Part shown: piece after piece, positions 44,636-54,921 of the stretch | Position numbering within the stretch: the stretch's first letter is position 1 | How the letters are laid out: each line of letters starts with the position of its first letter | From: Lacinutrix sp. Bg11-31 | Lineage (GTDB): Bacteria > Bacteroidota > Bacteroidia > Flavobacteriales > Flavobacteriaceae | DNA length: 64,000 nt | Direction: 5' to 3' | NCBI RefSeq assembly: GCF_002831665.1 | Contig: NZ_CP025118.1 | Coordinates: 1,860,001 to 1,924,000, forward strand | Notes under the pieces: model-generated | Databases searched by the model: none | What the model saw: the letters and a program-made list of their open reading frames with translations, nothing else | Told to the model about the DNA's origin: nothing | Translations under genes and position numbers: made by a program

Positions 44636-45253
44636 TTAGTATTTTAGTGAAGCTTCAAACGGAATACGGTTTAATATACTGCGTCCAAGTGTAATCTCAT
44701 CGGCATATTCTAATTCATCGCCAACCGAAATCCCTCTCGCAATTGTTGATGTTTCGACTTCTAAACCGTTTAGTTGTTTAAAGATATAGAAATTAGTTGT
44801 GTCGCCTTCCATAGTTGGACTCAATGCAAAAATGAGTTCTTTTATATTTCCAGTTCTTACTTTTTCTACTAAACTCACAATATTTAAATCGTGAGGACCA
44901 ATACCTTCTATAGGATTAATTTTACCTCCTAAAACGTGATATAATCCTTTATGAGATGCTGTGTTTTCTATTGCCATAACATCGCGAACATCTTCGACCA
45001 CACAAATAATATCGTCTTTTCTTAACGGATTTGAGCAAATTTCGCATAATTCTACATCGCTTATATTGTGACACGATTTACAGAATTTTAAATCTTCTCG
45101 CATATGTGATAATGCATTAGACAAATTTAGCGTTTGCTCTTTGGGTTGTTTTAGTAAATGTAATGCCAAACGCAATGCTGTACGCTTACCAATACCTGGT
45201 AATTGCGAGATTTCGTTAACTGCATTTTCTAAAAGTTTTGAAGAGAATTCCAT
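44636..45253 (-). CDS. recR: Recombination protein RecR
   Basis: A 205-residue RecR: helix-hairpin-helix [20 protein letters not shown], a C4 zinc finger ([19 protein letters not shown]), and a Toprim domain with [13 protein letters not shown] and the [15 protein letters not shown] motif. It acts with RecO and RecF in loading RecA at gaps. Operon with the glycosyltransferase. Confidence 0.96.
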   Translation of the reverse strand: MEFSSKLLENAVNEISQLPGIGKRTALRLALHLLKQPKEQTLNLSNALSHMREDLKFCKSCHNISDVELCEICSNPLRKDDIICVVEDVRDVMAIENTASHKGLYHVLGGKINPIEGIGPHDLNIVSLVEKVRTGNIKELIFALSPTMEGDTTNFYIFKQLNGLEVETSTIARGISVGDELEYADEITLGRSILNRIPFEASLKY

Positions 45254-45583
45254 AGAGTGCTAATTTATAACTTAGCCACGAATTTCACTAATTTTCACTA
45301 ATCTATATTTGATGACTCTTGTAGTTTTGTTTGACACGAATTTCACTAGTTACTACTAATTTCTATGGGATTACTCTGGCATTTTTAGACACGGATTTCA
45401 CTAATTATCACGAATGATTACTCTGGATGTTATTACCTAGAGATTCGCAGAATTTTCACAGAGATTTACAGAGTTCACTCGATTTTTTTTTACTTCACTA
45501 TTCGCAGTTTTTTAACTTTAAACACTTTCAAACTATAAGCACTTGTAACTTTTCCGTATTTTGGCTCTCAGAAAACCACCTAC
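45254..45583. other. 330-base spacer with degenerate tandem repeats
   Basis: Between divergent recR and the symporter gene. It is dominated by CACGAATTTCACTAAT-type repeats (next entry). A TATTTTGG near 45556 is a weak -7 candidate for the symporter. Confidence 0.6.
45275..45473. repeat. Degenerate CACGAATTTCACTAAT-type repeats
   Basis: Copies at 45275-45302, 45333-45360 and 45388-45415 share ACACGAATTTCACTAAT and spacing of 58 and 55 bases. The second and third units each continue into GATTACTCTGG. A fourth, weaker unit (45439-45473) reads AGAATTTTCACAGAG-like. This looks like a decaying tandem repeat. Confidence 0.6.
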
Positions 45584-47071
45584 ATGTCAGCAACTCAAAT
45601 ACTACTACTAATTGCAGCCTATTTTGGCGTGCTTATATTAATCTCATATTTTACAGGAAAAGAAGATACAAACGCTGCTTTTTTTAAAGCAAATAAATCT
45701 GCTCCTTGGTACTTAGTTGCTTTTGGAATGATTGGCGCATCACTCTCTGGAGTTACCTTTATTTCTGTTCCTGGTTTAATTGCTGGACAGCAGTTTGCTT
45801 ATATGCAAGGTGTTTTTGGCTTTTTTGTTGGATACTTGGTGGTTTCGTTTGTTTTAGTGCCTTTGTACTATCGTTTAAATGTAACGTCTATTTATCAGTA
45901 TTTAGAAGAGCGTTTTGGTAAAGTAAGTTATAAAACTGGTGCTTTTTTCTTTTTACTTTCTAGAGTTACTGGAGCTTCTTTTAGATTATATTTAGTTGCA
46001 CTTGCCATGCAATATATTGTATTTGAAAGTTTAGGTGTTCCGTTTTGGGTAACTGTGGTTATTTCTATATTATTGATTTGGCTGTACACTAACAAAGGAG
46101 GAATTAAAACGATTATCTGGACAGACACTCTGCAAACCGTTGCCATGTTAACTTCTGTTATTGTTGCCATTGTTTTAATTTTAAACAAACTCGATTGGAC
46201 TTTAGCCGAAACATTTGCCAAAGAAACGTTTAAAAGTAAGAGTCAGATTTTCTTTTTCGACGATATTAATAGTAAAATAAATTTCTGGAAATATTTTATT
46301 GGTGGTATTTTTATTACGATTGCGATGACTGGTTTAGATCAAGACATGATGCAAAAAAACTTAACCTGCAAAAACGCAAACGAATCTAAAAAGAACATGT
46401 TATCCATGTCGGTTTTATTGGTTATTGTAAACCTTGTATTCTTAACACTTGGTGCTTTATTATTTATATATGCGGAACAGTTTAGTGTTAAAATTCCAGA
46501 ATTAAACGGAGTTACTAGAACAGATTTATTATTTCCAGAAATAGCAATGAATCAAGGTCTTGGCAAAGGCTTAGCCATTACCTTTATTATTGGATTAATT
46601 GCTGCTGCTTATAGTAGCGCAGATTCCGCTTTAACCTCTTTAACAACCTCTTTTTCTGTAGATTTTTTAAACATTGAAAAACGACCGCTAGTAGAGCAAA
46701 AACCTTTGCGTAAAAAGGTACATATTATCGTTTCTTTAGTACTAATTGTTGTTGTAGTTATCTTCAACTCTTTAGAAGGTAGCGTAGTAAGTAACCTCTT
46801 TAAATTTGCAACATTTACTTATGGTCCTTTACTGGGTCTTTTTGCCTTTGGAATTTTAACCAAAAGAAGCATTAAAGATCAATTAGCTTGGGTTATTGGT
46901 TTAGCATCTATTGTAATTACTTATTTAATAACGTTAGCTCCAGCAACTTTCCCAGATAGTTTTATTGGCAGTTATGCTTTTCATTGGGAAATACTACCAT
47001 TAAATGGGCTGGTTACCTTTTTAGGCTTACTAATAATTTCTAAGAAAGAAACTTCTAATACTGATTTGTAG
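45584..47071 (+). CDS. Sodium:solute symporter
   Basis: A 495-residue SSS-family transporter with about 13 TM helices. Family features: GASLSGVTFISVPGLI near the N-terminus, the Na+-site region around GIFITIAMTGLDQDMMQKNL, and a Ser-rich TM8 segment GLIAAAYSSADSALTSLTTSF with conserved Ala/Ser ligands. Likely a sodium-driven importer of a small organic solute; the substrate is not clear. Its 3' end overlaps the convergent CoA-binding gene by 17 bases. Confidence 0.9.
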   Translation: MSATQILLLIAAYFGVLILISYFTGKEDTNAAFFKANKSAPWYLVAFGMIGASLSGVTFISVPGLIAGQQFAYMQGVFGFFVGYLVVSFVLVPLYYRLNVTSIYQYLEERFGKVSYKTGAFFFLLSRVTGASFRLYLVALAMQYIVFESLGVPFWVTVVISILLIWLYTNKGGIKTIIWTDTLQTVAMLTSVIVAIVLILNKLDWTLAETFAKETFKSKSQIFFFDDINSKINFWKYFIGGIFITIAMTGLDQDMMQKNLTCKNANESKKNMLSMSVLLVIVNLVFLTLGALLFIYAEQFSVKIPELNGVTRTDLLFPEIAMNQGLGKGLAITFIIGLIAAAYSSADSALTSLTTSFSVDFLNIEKRPLVEQKPLRKKVHIIVSLVLIVVVVIFNSLEGSVVSNLFKFATFTYGPLLGLFAFGILTKRSIKDQLAWVIGLASIVITYLITLAPATFPDSFIGSYAFHWEILPLNGLVTFLGLLIISKKETSNTDL

Positions 47072-47417
47072 ATAATAAAACCAAAGTACAAGCAACTTCA
47101 AATTCAATATCGTTTTCTTTTAAAATAGTATAAAATTCAGGATTCTCTGTGCCTGGATTAAAAATAACACGCTTCGGATTTAAAGACACAATGTACTCGT
47201 AATACTGTTCTTGTCTTTTTGGGTTTAGATATAAAGTAACCGTATCTATATTCTTATAAGGCTTTAACTCTGTATCTAATGTAACACCATGCTCTACTCC
47301 TTCTCGTAAACCAAAAGCCACTGTTTCATGGCTGTAGTTTGTTAGTTTTCGCATAGCCATGTTAGAATAACGCTGTAGTTTTGTTGATGCTCCTATTACT
47401 AATGTCTTTTTATTCAT
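47055..47417 (-). CDS. CoA-binding (Rossmann-fold) protein
   Basis: A 120-residue single-domain CoA-binding protein of the YccU type: VIGASTKLQRYSNMAMRKL with the nucleotide loop, LNPKRQEQYYEYIVSL, VIFNPGTENPEF and EVACTLVLL. Role unknown. It overlaps the symporter at its 3' end, so convergent transcription may interfere. Confidence 0.85.
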   Translation of the reverse strand: MNKKTLVIGASTKLQRYSNMAMRKLTNYSHETVAFGLREGVEHGVTLDTELKPYKNIDTVTLYLNPKRQEQYYEYIVSLNPKRVIFNPGTENPEFYTILKENDIEFEVACTLVLLSTNQY

Positions 47418-47542
47418 ATCAATTTATTTTGAGGCAATTCCGCGAAAGCGAAAACACCTTTTTGTTAAAACAATGTTAACGTTTGTTAAAAACAGTAACA
47501 CAATATAAAATTGGTCGTCTTAATATTAATACCAAAACAAAA

Positions 47543-50066
<2,524 letters not shown>

Positions 50067-50151
50067 AAGATAGATTTTAAGAATACTAATTAGTGTTTTA
50101 ATAACCTTATTAATAGTTAATGGTTAGTGTTATACAAGGTTATTAAATAAG

Positions 50152-50183
50152 AAAACCCAAAACTTGATCAGTTTTGGGTTTTT
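50152..50183 (+). terminator. Terminator after the TonB receptor gene
   Basis: AAAACCCAAAACT / AGTTTTGGGTTTTT with a TGATC loop and T-run. Located 86 bases after the stop; an AATAACCTT / AAGGTTATT pair lies just before it. Confidence 0.8.
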
Positions 50184-50277
50184 GATTTTTATCTCTCAAA
50201 TAGCTTTTAAAAAAAGTTAAATAAATATTAAAATTTTAAAACGTACTATTTACGTTAAACCATCGTACATTTGCGGC

Positions 50278-50365
50278 GATTAATTCTTTAATCCGATTTT
50301 CTAATCGATATAGAGTTGGTTAATAGCGATAAAATCCTGAGACTTATGTTTCAGGATTTTTTTTT
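50278..50365 (+). ncRNA. Candidate small RNA, module 1
   Basis: A TACATTTG -7 box (50266-50273) points to a start near 50278. The unit has a TTAATAGCGA motif and ends in the hairpin AATCCTGA-N10-TCAGGATT followed by about seven T (50333-50365). About 88 nt. It is the most diverged of three tandem units. Confidence 0.55.
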
Positions 50366-50486
50366 AATAAAAATATACGCCGTCAATGTTAAAAACATGT
50401 TAAATACTGATTATCAGTGTAATAAAATTAAAATTTAAACGTCTATATAGAAACACAACATAGTTAACGAAACATTTATTTGAATT

Positions 50487-50572
50487 AGTCTTCCATTAAA
50501 ACGTTCGTAAACACGTTAAGTTTATATGATTAATAGCAAGAAATCCCAATGTTGACGCATTGGGATTTCTAT
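50487..50572 (+). ncRNA. Candidate small RNA, module 2
   Basis: Begins after TTTATTTG (50475-50482, one mismatch to TAnnTTTG). TTAGTCTTCCA, GATTAATAGCAAG and the terminator stem AAATCCCAATG-TTGACG-CATTGGGATTT (50541-50568) are shared with module 3. The ending C-T instead of a long T-run is weaker than in module 3. Confidence 0.55.
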
Positions 50573-50690
50573 TTAAAATTCTATATTAATGTTAAACTAT
50601 GTTAAAGTCTAATTTCTAATGCAATGAAAATAGAAAAGACACATCTAAAGTATAACACAACTTAGAAAAACGAATAGTTAAATTTGAATT

Positions 50691-50776
50691 AGTCTTCCAC
50701 TTTAAAATTCGCCAAATAGTTAAGTTTTCATTATTAATAGCAAAAATCCCAATGTTGACGCATTGGGATTTTTAAT
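50691..50776 (+). ncRNA. Candidate small RNA, module 3
   Basis: Perfect -7 box TAAATTTG (50679-50686). The transcribed part has TTAGTCTTCCA, ATTAATAGCAA and the stem AAAAATCCCAATG-TTGACG-CATTGGGATTTTT (50742-50773). Hairpin loop TTGACG is identical to module 2. Together with modules 1 and 2 the spacing is about 209 and 204 bases. Confidence 0.6.
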
Positions 50777-50798
50777 TTTTTATCTCTAGTACACTTAT

Positions 50799-50876
50799 GT
50801 CATTCCTGCGAAGGCAGGAATCTTATTAATATTATCTCATTTTAAAATTGGATTCCTGACTTCGCAGAAATAACAA
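50799..50876. repeat. Dispersed palindromic repeat, copy 3
   Basis: 78 bases. ATTCCTGCGAAGGCAGGAAT forms the left stem; the right stem has ATTCCTGACTTCGCAGAAAT. The middle piece ATTTTAAAATTGGATTCCT matches copy 2. Confidence 0.8.
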
Positions 50877-51016
50877 TAATTTTCAATTATAATTTTTATT
50901 ATGGATTCCGTATCAAGTACGCAATTACAGACCGTTTATTATTTAATCTTTTAGCCCGTATTAAGAGATTGCCACGTCACTAAAAAGCTCCTCGCAATGA
51001 CAGTTCGTTAATGAGT

Positions 51017-52027
51017 TTACCATTTAATAATAACACTTCCCCAAGTAAATCCACTCCCAAAGGCAGCTAAAACCACATTATCTCCTTCTTTAATTTTTCC
51101 TTCTTCCCAAGCTTCACATAAAGCAATTGGAATAGAAGCAGCTGTAGTGTTTCCGTATTTTTGGATGTTATTAAATACTTGGTCGTCTGTTAACCCAAAT
51201 TTTCTTTGAATAAATTGTGCTATACGTAAATTCGCTTGATGCGGAATCAACATATCAATAGCATCTTTATCAAGATTATTTTTGGCTAAACCTTCCATAA
51301 TTACTTCACTAAAACGAACGACTGCATTTTTAAATACAAACTGTCCATTCATGTGTGGAAAATAACTTTCGTCATTAGGATCGTTATCTGCTATAATATC
51401 ATTTACCCAACGTTTTCCCATTCCTGGTGCAACAAGTACTAATTCCTCAGCATGTTCTCCTTGAGAATGTAAATGTGTAGATAATATTCCTTTTGTGTTA
51501 TCTTCTTCTCTAGTTAAAATTGCAGCTCCTGCTCCATCTCCAAAAATAACGGTTACACCTCTTCCTCTAGTGGTTTTATCTAATCCATGAGAATGTAATT
51601 CGCTACCAATAACAAGAATATTTTTATACATTCCAGTTTTTATAAAGTTATCTGCTACAGAAATAGCATAAACAAAACCAGAACATTGATTTCTAACATC
51701 TAATGCTCCAACCGTTTTAATATCTAAAGCGTGTTGTACTTGTACTCCTGGTCCAGGAAAATACATATCTGGACTTAAAGTTGCAAAAATTATAAAATCG
51801 ATATCGTCTTTATCTATTCCTGAACGTTCAATAGCTTGTTTGGCAGCCTTTACTCCCATTGTTGCAGTTGTATCTCCAGAACCTTCTTTTACCCAACGAC
51901 GTTCTTTTATACCTGTACGTTCGGTAATCCACTCATCATTAGTATCCATCATTTTAGATAGATCTGCGTTGGTTACTACATTATCTGGGACGTATTTACC
52001 TAGTCCTATTATTTTTGAATTGTACAT
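51017..52027 (-). CDS. fabH: 3-oxoacyl-ACP synthase III
   Basis: A 336-residue condensing enzyme that starts fatty acid synthesis from acyl-CoA and malonyl-ACP. Catalytic Cys115 in NQCSGFVYA, His in IPHQANLRI and Asn in YGNTTAAS complete the triad. Length is slightly more than the E. coli enzyme. Flavobacteria often carry several FabH copies, and branched-chain starter preference is typical, so the exact substrate is open. Transcribed alone toward the RNA module region. Confidence 0.94.
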   Translation of the reverse strand: MYNSKIIGLGKYVPDNVVTNADLSKMMDTNDEWITERTGIKERRWVKEGSGDTTATMGVKAAKQAIERSGIDKDDIDFIIFATLSPDMYFPGPGVQVQHALDIKTVGALDVRNQCSGFVYAISVADNFIKTGMYKNILVIGSELHSHGLDKTTRGRGVTVIFGDGAGAAILTREEDNTKGILSTHLHSQGEHAEELVLVAPGMGKRWVNDIIADNDPNDESYFPHMNGQFVFKNAVVRFSEVIMEGLAKNNLDKDAIDMLIPHQANLRIAQFIQRKFGLTDDQVFNNIQKYGNTTAASIPIALCEAWEEGKIKEGDNVVLAAFGSGFTWGSVIIKW

Positions 52028-52406
52028 AAAATGCTGTTTTTTTACTTCCGTGAAAACGGAAATCTCAAGACTATATTATTACTATAATTTGTAGTGCAAT
52101 TTAAGTTTTTCAGTTATCATCTATCTTAAATTTGTTTTAATTCATTATGCATGCATAATAAATCGATTTTAATGAAGCTGTTAAATTAAAATTGACACTT
52201 TGTCACTTTTTACTAATTGGCATTTTTGTTGACTGTTCAATACTAAAGAAATTAATAATGTTAAACACGTTAGTTTGAGTTAGAGTTTTAAGTAAAGATA
52301 TCCTGAGAACTTCTCGATACACTTTTCGCTTTACTCAAAGCACTCGAAATGACAAAAAACAAACAGATTCCTGCCTTCGCAGGAATGACAAATAAATATT
52401 ATAATT
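52028..52406. other. 379-base spacer between fabH and htpG
   Basis: Divergent. Holds a TTCCGTGAAAACGGAA hairpin (about 52046-52061), a perfect 16-bp palindrome ATTATGCATGCATAAT (52144-52159), and half of a dispersed repeat (AGATTCCTGCCTTCGCAGG, about 52365-52390). No htpG promoter was recognised. Confidence 0.6.
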
Positions 52407-54323
52407 ATGGCAAAAGGAAATATTAATGTTTCAGTAGAAAACATTTTCCCATTAATTAAAAAATTCTTGTACAGTGATCACGAAATATTTTTACGTGAAC
52501 TTATAAGTAATGGTACAGATGCAACATTAAAACTAAAGCATTTAGCTAGTATTGGAGAATCTAAATCGGAATACGGAAATCCAGTAATCGAAATTAAAAT
52601 TGATAAAGAAGGTAAGAAGCTTCATATTATCGATCAAGGTTTAGGTATGACAGCCGAAGAGGTTGAGAAATACATTAACCAAATTGCATTTTCTGGTGCT
52701 GAAGAGTTTTTAGATCAGTATAAAGATTCTGCTAAAGATTCTGGAATTATAGGTCATTTTGGTCTTGGTTTTTATTCTGCATTTATGGTTGCCGAAAAAG
52801 TAGAAATCATCACTAAATCTCATAAAGAAGGAACAACTGGAGCACATTGGACTTGCGATGGTTCTCCTGAGTTTACTTTAGAAGCTTCAGACAAAACAGA
52901 CAGAGGAACAGAAATTATTCTTCATATTGCAGAAGACTCTACAGAGTTTTTAGAAGAATCTCGTATTAACACTTTATTATATAAGTATAACAAGTTTATG
53001 CCTATTCCAATTAAATTTGGAACTAAAGAAGTTAACGATCCAGAGCACACACCAACAACTACAAAAGATACTGAAGGTAAAGAAACAACTGAGCCACAGA
53101 AAAAAATTACTGTAGATAACATTATCAACAACCCTAATCCTGCTTGGACAAAACAACCAACAGAATTAGAAGGTGACGATTATAAAAATTTCTACAGAGA
53201 ATTATATCCTGCACAACACGAGGATCCATTATTCCACATTCATTTAAATGTAGATTATCCGTTTAATTTAACTGGAATCTTATATTTCCCAAAGATGACT
53301 CAAGACATGAGCATGCAAAAGGATAAGATTCAGTTATACCAAAACCAAGTTTATGTAACCGATAATGTTGAAGGTATTGTACCAGAATTTTTAACCATGT
53401 TACGAGGTGTAATCGATTCTCCAGATATTCCATTAAACGTATCGCGTTCTTACTTACAAGCAGATGGTGCTGTAAAAAAGATTTCATCTTACATTACACG
53501 TAAAGTTGCAGATAAATTAAAATCGTTATTTAAAGAAAATCGTGAAGATTTTGAAGCAAAGTGGAACGATATTAAAGTGGTTATTGAATATGGTATGCTT
53601 TCTGAAGATAAATTCTTCGAAAAAGCAGATGCCTTTACTTTATACCCAACAGTAGATAATAAGTATTTTACTTACGAAGAGTTAGAGAAAACTATTAAAG
53701 CCAACCAAACAGATAAGGATGGTAAAATGGTAATTCTTTACACTAGCGATCAAGATGCACAACACACGTACATTGAAGCAGCAAAAGCTAAAGGTTACGA
53801 AGTATTATTATTAGATTCTCCTATTATTTCGCATTTAATGCAGAAATTAGAAAGCACGAAAGAGAATATTACATTTGCTCGTGTAGATGCAGATTCTATA
53901 GAAAAGTTAATTAAGAAAGATGAAACTGCAATTTCTAAATTAGACGAAGACCAAACTAAAGTATTAGACGAGTTATTGAAAGGTGTAATACCTTCAGATA
54001 AATTCATGGTACAATTAGAAGCTCAAGACAGCGAAGCAGTTCCATTTATGATTACGCAACCTGAATTTATGCGTAGAATGAAAGAAATGCAAGCGTCTGG
54101 TGGTGGAGGCGGAATGCAAATGTTTGGTAACATGCCAGAAATGTATAACTTAATTGTTAATACAAATTCTGATTTAGTTGGCGAGATTTTAAATACCGAA
54201 AACAAAGAGATTCAAGAACGTTTAATAAGCCAAAGTTTAGATTTAGCTAGACTATCTCAAGGTTTATTAAAAGGAAAAGAACTTAGTGATTTTGTAAAAC
54301 GTTCTTACGAAATGATAAAGTAA
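52407..54323 (+). CDS. htpG: Molecular chaperone HtpG (Hsp90)
   Basis: A 638-residue Hsp90 homologue. GHKL ATPase motifs: FLRELISNGTDA, DQGLGMTAEEV and HFGLGFYSAFMV. The middle and C-terminal domains are present, with a Gly-rich segment (ASGGGGGMQMFGNMPEMYN) near residue 570. An inserted Lys/Thr-Glu-rich linker at 215-235 is typical of the charged linker. It is followed by a terminator; the region after htpG carries a duplicated repeat. Confidence 0.97.
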   Translation: MAKGNINVSVENIFPLIKKFLYSDHEIFLRELISNGTDATLKLKHLASIGESKSEYGNPVIEIKIDKEGKKLHIIDQGLGMTAEEVEKYINQIAFSGAEEFLDQYKDSAKDSGIIGHFGLGFYSAFMVAEKVEIITKSHKEGTTGAHWTCDGSPEFTLEASDKTDRGTEIILHIAEDSTEFLEESRINTLLYKYNKFMPIPIKFGTKEVNDPEHTPTTTKDTEGKETTEPQKKITVDNIINNPNPAWTKQPTELEGDDYKNFYRELYPAQHEDPLFHIHLNVDYPFNLTGILYFPKMTQDMSMQKDKIQLYQNQVYVTDNVEGIVPEFLTMLRGVIDSPDIPLNVSRSYLQADGAVKKISSYITRKVADKLKSLFKENREDFEAKWNDIKVVIEYGMLSEDKFFEKADAFTLYPTVDNKYFTYEELEKTIKANQTDKDGKMVILYTSDQDAQHTYIEAAKAKGYEVLLLDSPIISHLMQKLESTKENITFARVDADSIEKLIKKDETAISKLDEDQTKVLDELLKGVIPSDKFMVQLEAQDSEAVPFMITQPEFMRRMKEMQASGGGGGMQMFGNMPEMYNLIVNTNSDLVGEILNTENKEIQERLISQSLDLARLSQGLLKGKELSDFVKRSYEMIK

Positions 54324-54342
54324 GATTACATTTCTATTGCAG

Positions 54343-54424
54343 TAAGCAAGATGAAACAACCTTATAAATAAAGCATTTTTTCGCTTTCTCGGAAACACTA
54401 AACCACCTTTCGAGGTGGTTTTTT
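54343..54424 (+). repeat. Duplicated ~80-bp element with terminator, copy A
   Basis: Contains CAAGATGAAACAACCTTATAAAT, TTTTCGCTTTCTCGGAAAC and the terminator AACCACCT-TTCG-AGGTGGTT plus T-run (54401-54424). The whole piece recurs at 57375-57455. It ends htpG transcription. Confidence 0.75.
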
Positions 54425-54537
54425 AGTGCTTGACTTTGTGACTTTTTTAAGCTAATTTCGTTTAAAATATTTTACATTTATTTTTTAACAACTAAGTATA
54501 AAACGTGCTTAAATAGTATCAAAACAACTTAATACAA

Positions 54538-54837
54538 ATGGAAATTACAGACTGGATACAGCATTGGTTTAAAAACAATTGTGATGGAGATTGGGAACAT
54601 GGCAATGGGATACAAATTACGACAATTGACAATCCAGGATGGGATGTGGAAATTGACATATCTAATACCTCTTTGGCTAATATAGAAATACCATGGATTC
54701 TTAATGAAAGTAGCAAGCAAGATTGGTATGGTGTAAAAATTGAAAACCACGTATTTAACGCTTCTGGTGATTCTGGAAAACTAACTTTTTTGCTAGGCTT
54801 ATTCAAAGAGATGATAGAGAAGTTCGAAAACTCATAA
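54538..54837 (+). CDS. Imm53-family immunity protein (orphan)
   Basis: A 99-residue protein matching the immunity 53 family: WIQHWFKNNCDGDWEHGNG, TIDNPGWDVEIDI, DWYGVKIENHVF, and LTFLLGLFKEMIE. Imm53 proteins protect against polymorphic toxins in family annotation. No toxin gene is next to it; the neighbours are htpG and a leucine-rich T9SS protein. It lies between two near-identical terminators and may be a stand-alone protective gene or a remnant. Confidence 0.82.
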   Translation: MEITDWIQHWFKNNCDGDWEHGNGIQITTIDNPGWDVEIDISNTSLANIEIPWILNESSKQDWYGVKIENHVFNASGDSGKLTFLLGLFKEMIEKFENS

Positions 54838-54872
54838 CACTATCTTTTTCTACGCTTTCGCGGAAATAAAAA

Positions 54873-54898
54873 AACCACCTTTCGAGGTGGTTTTTTTT
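54873..54898. terminator. Bidirectional terminator between Imm53 and the LRR protein
   Basis: AACCACCT-TTCG-AGGTGGTT is the same stem-loop as at 54401-54420, with an A-run before and eight T after. A TTTTTCTACGCTTTCGCGGAAATAA piece just before it also resembles copy A. Confidence 0.85.
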
Positions 54899-54921
54899 GT
54901 TTCAAACATTATTAAAATCTA

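Larger units (their letters stand above)
50067..51016. other. 950-base non-coding region with three RNA modules
   Basis: After the TonB terminator, three diverged units of about 205-210 bases repeat in the same direction. Each has a -7-like box, a TTAATAGC motif and a terminator-like hairpin. Downstream is a dispersed palindromic repeat, then two shorter repeat-like pieces (GGATTCCGTATCAAGTACG near 50903 and a GATTGCCACGTCACT...CAATGACA piece near 50968-51002). No reading frame of note. Confidence 0.7.
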
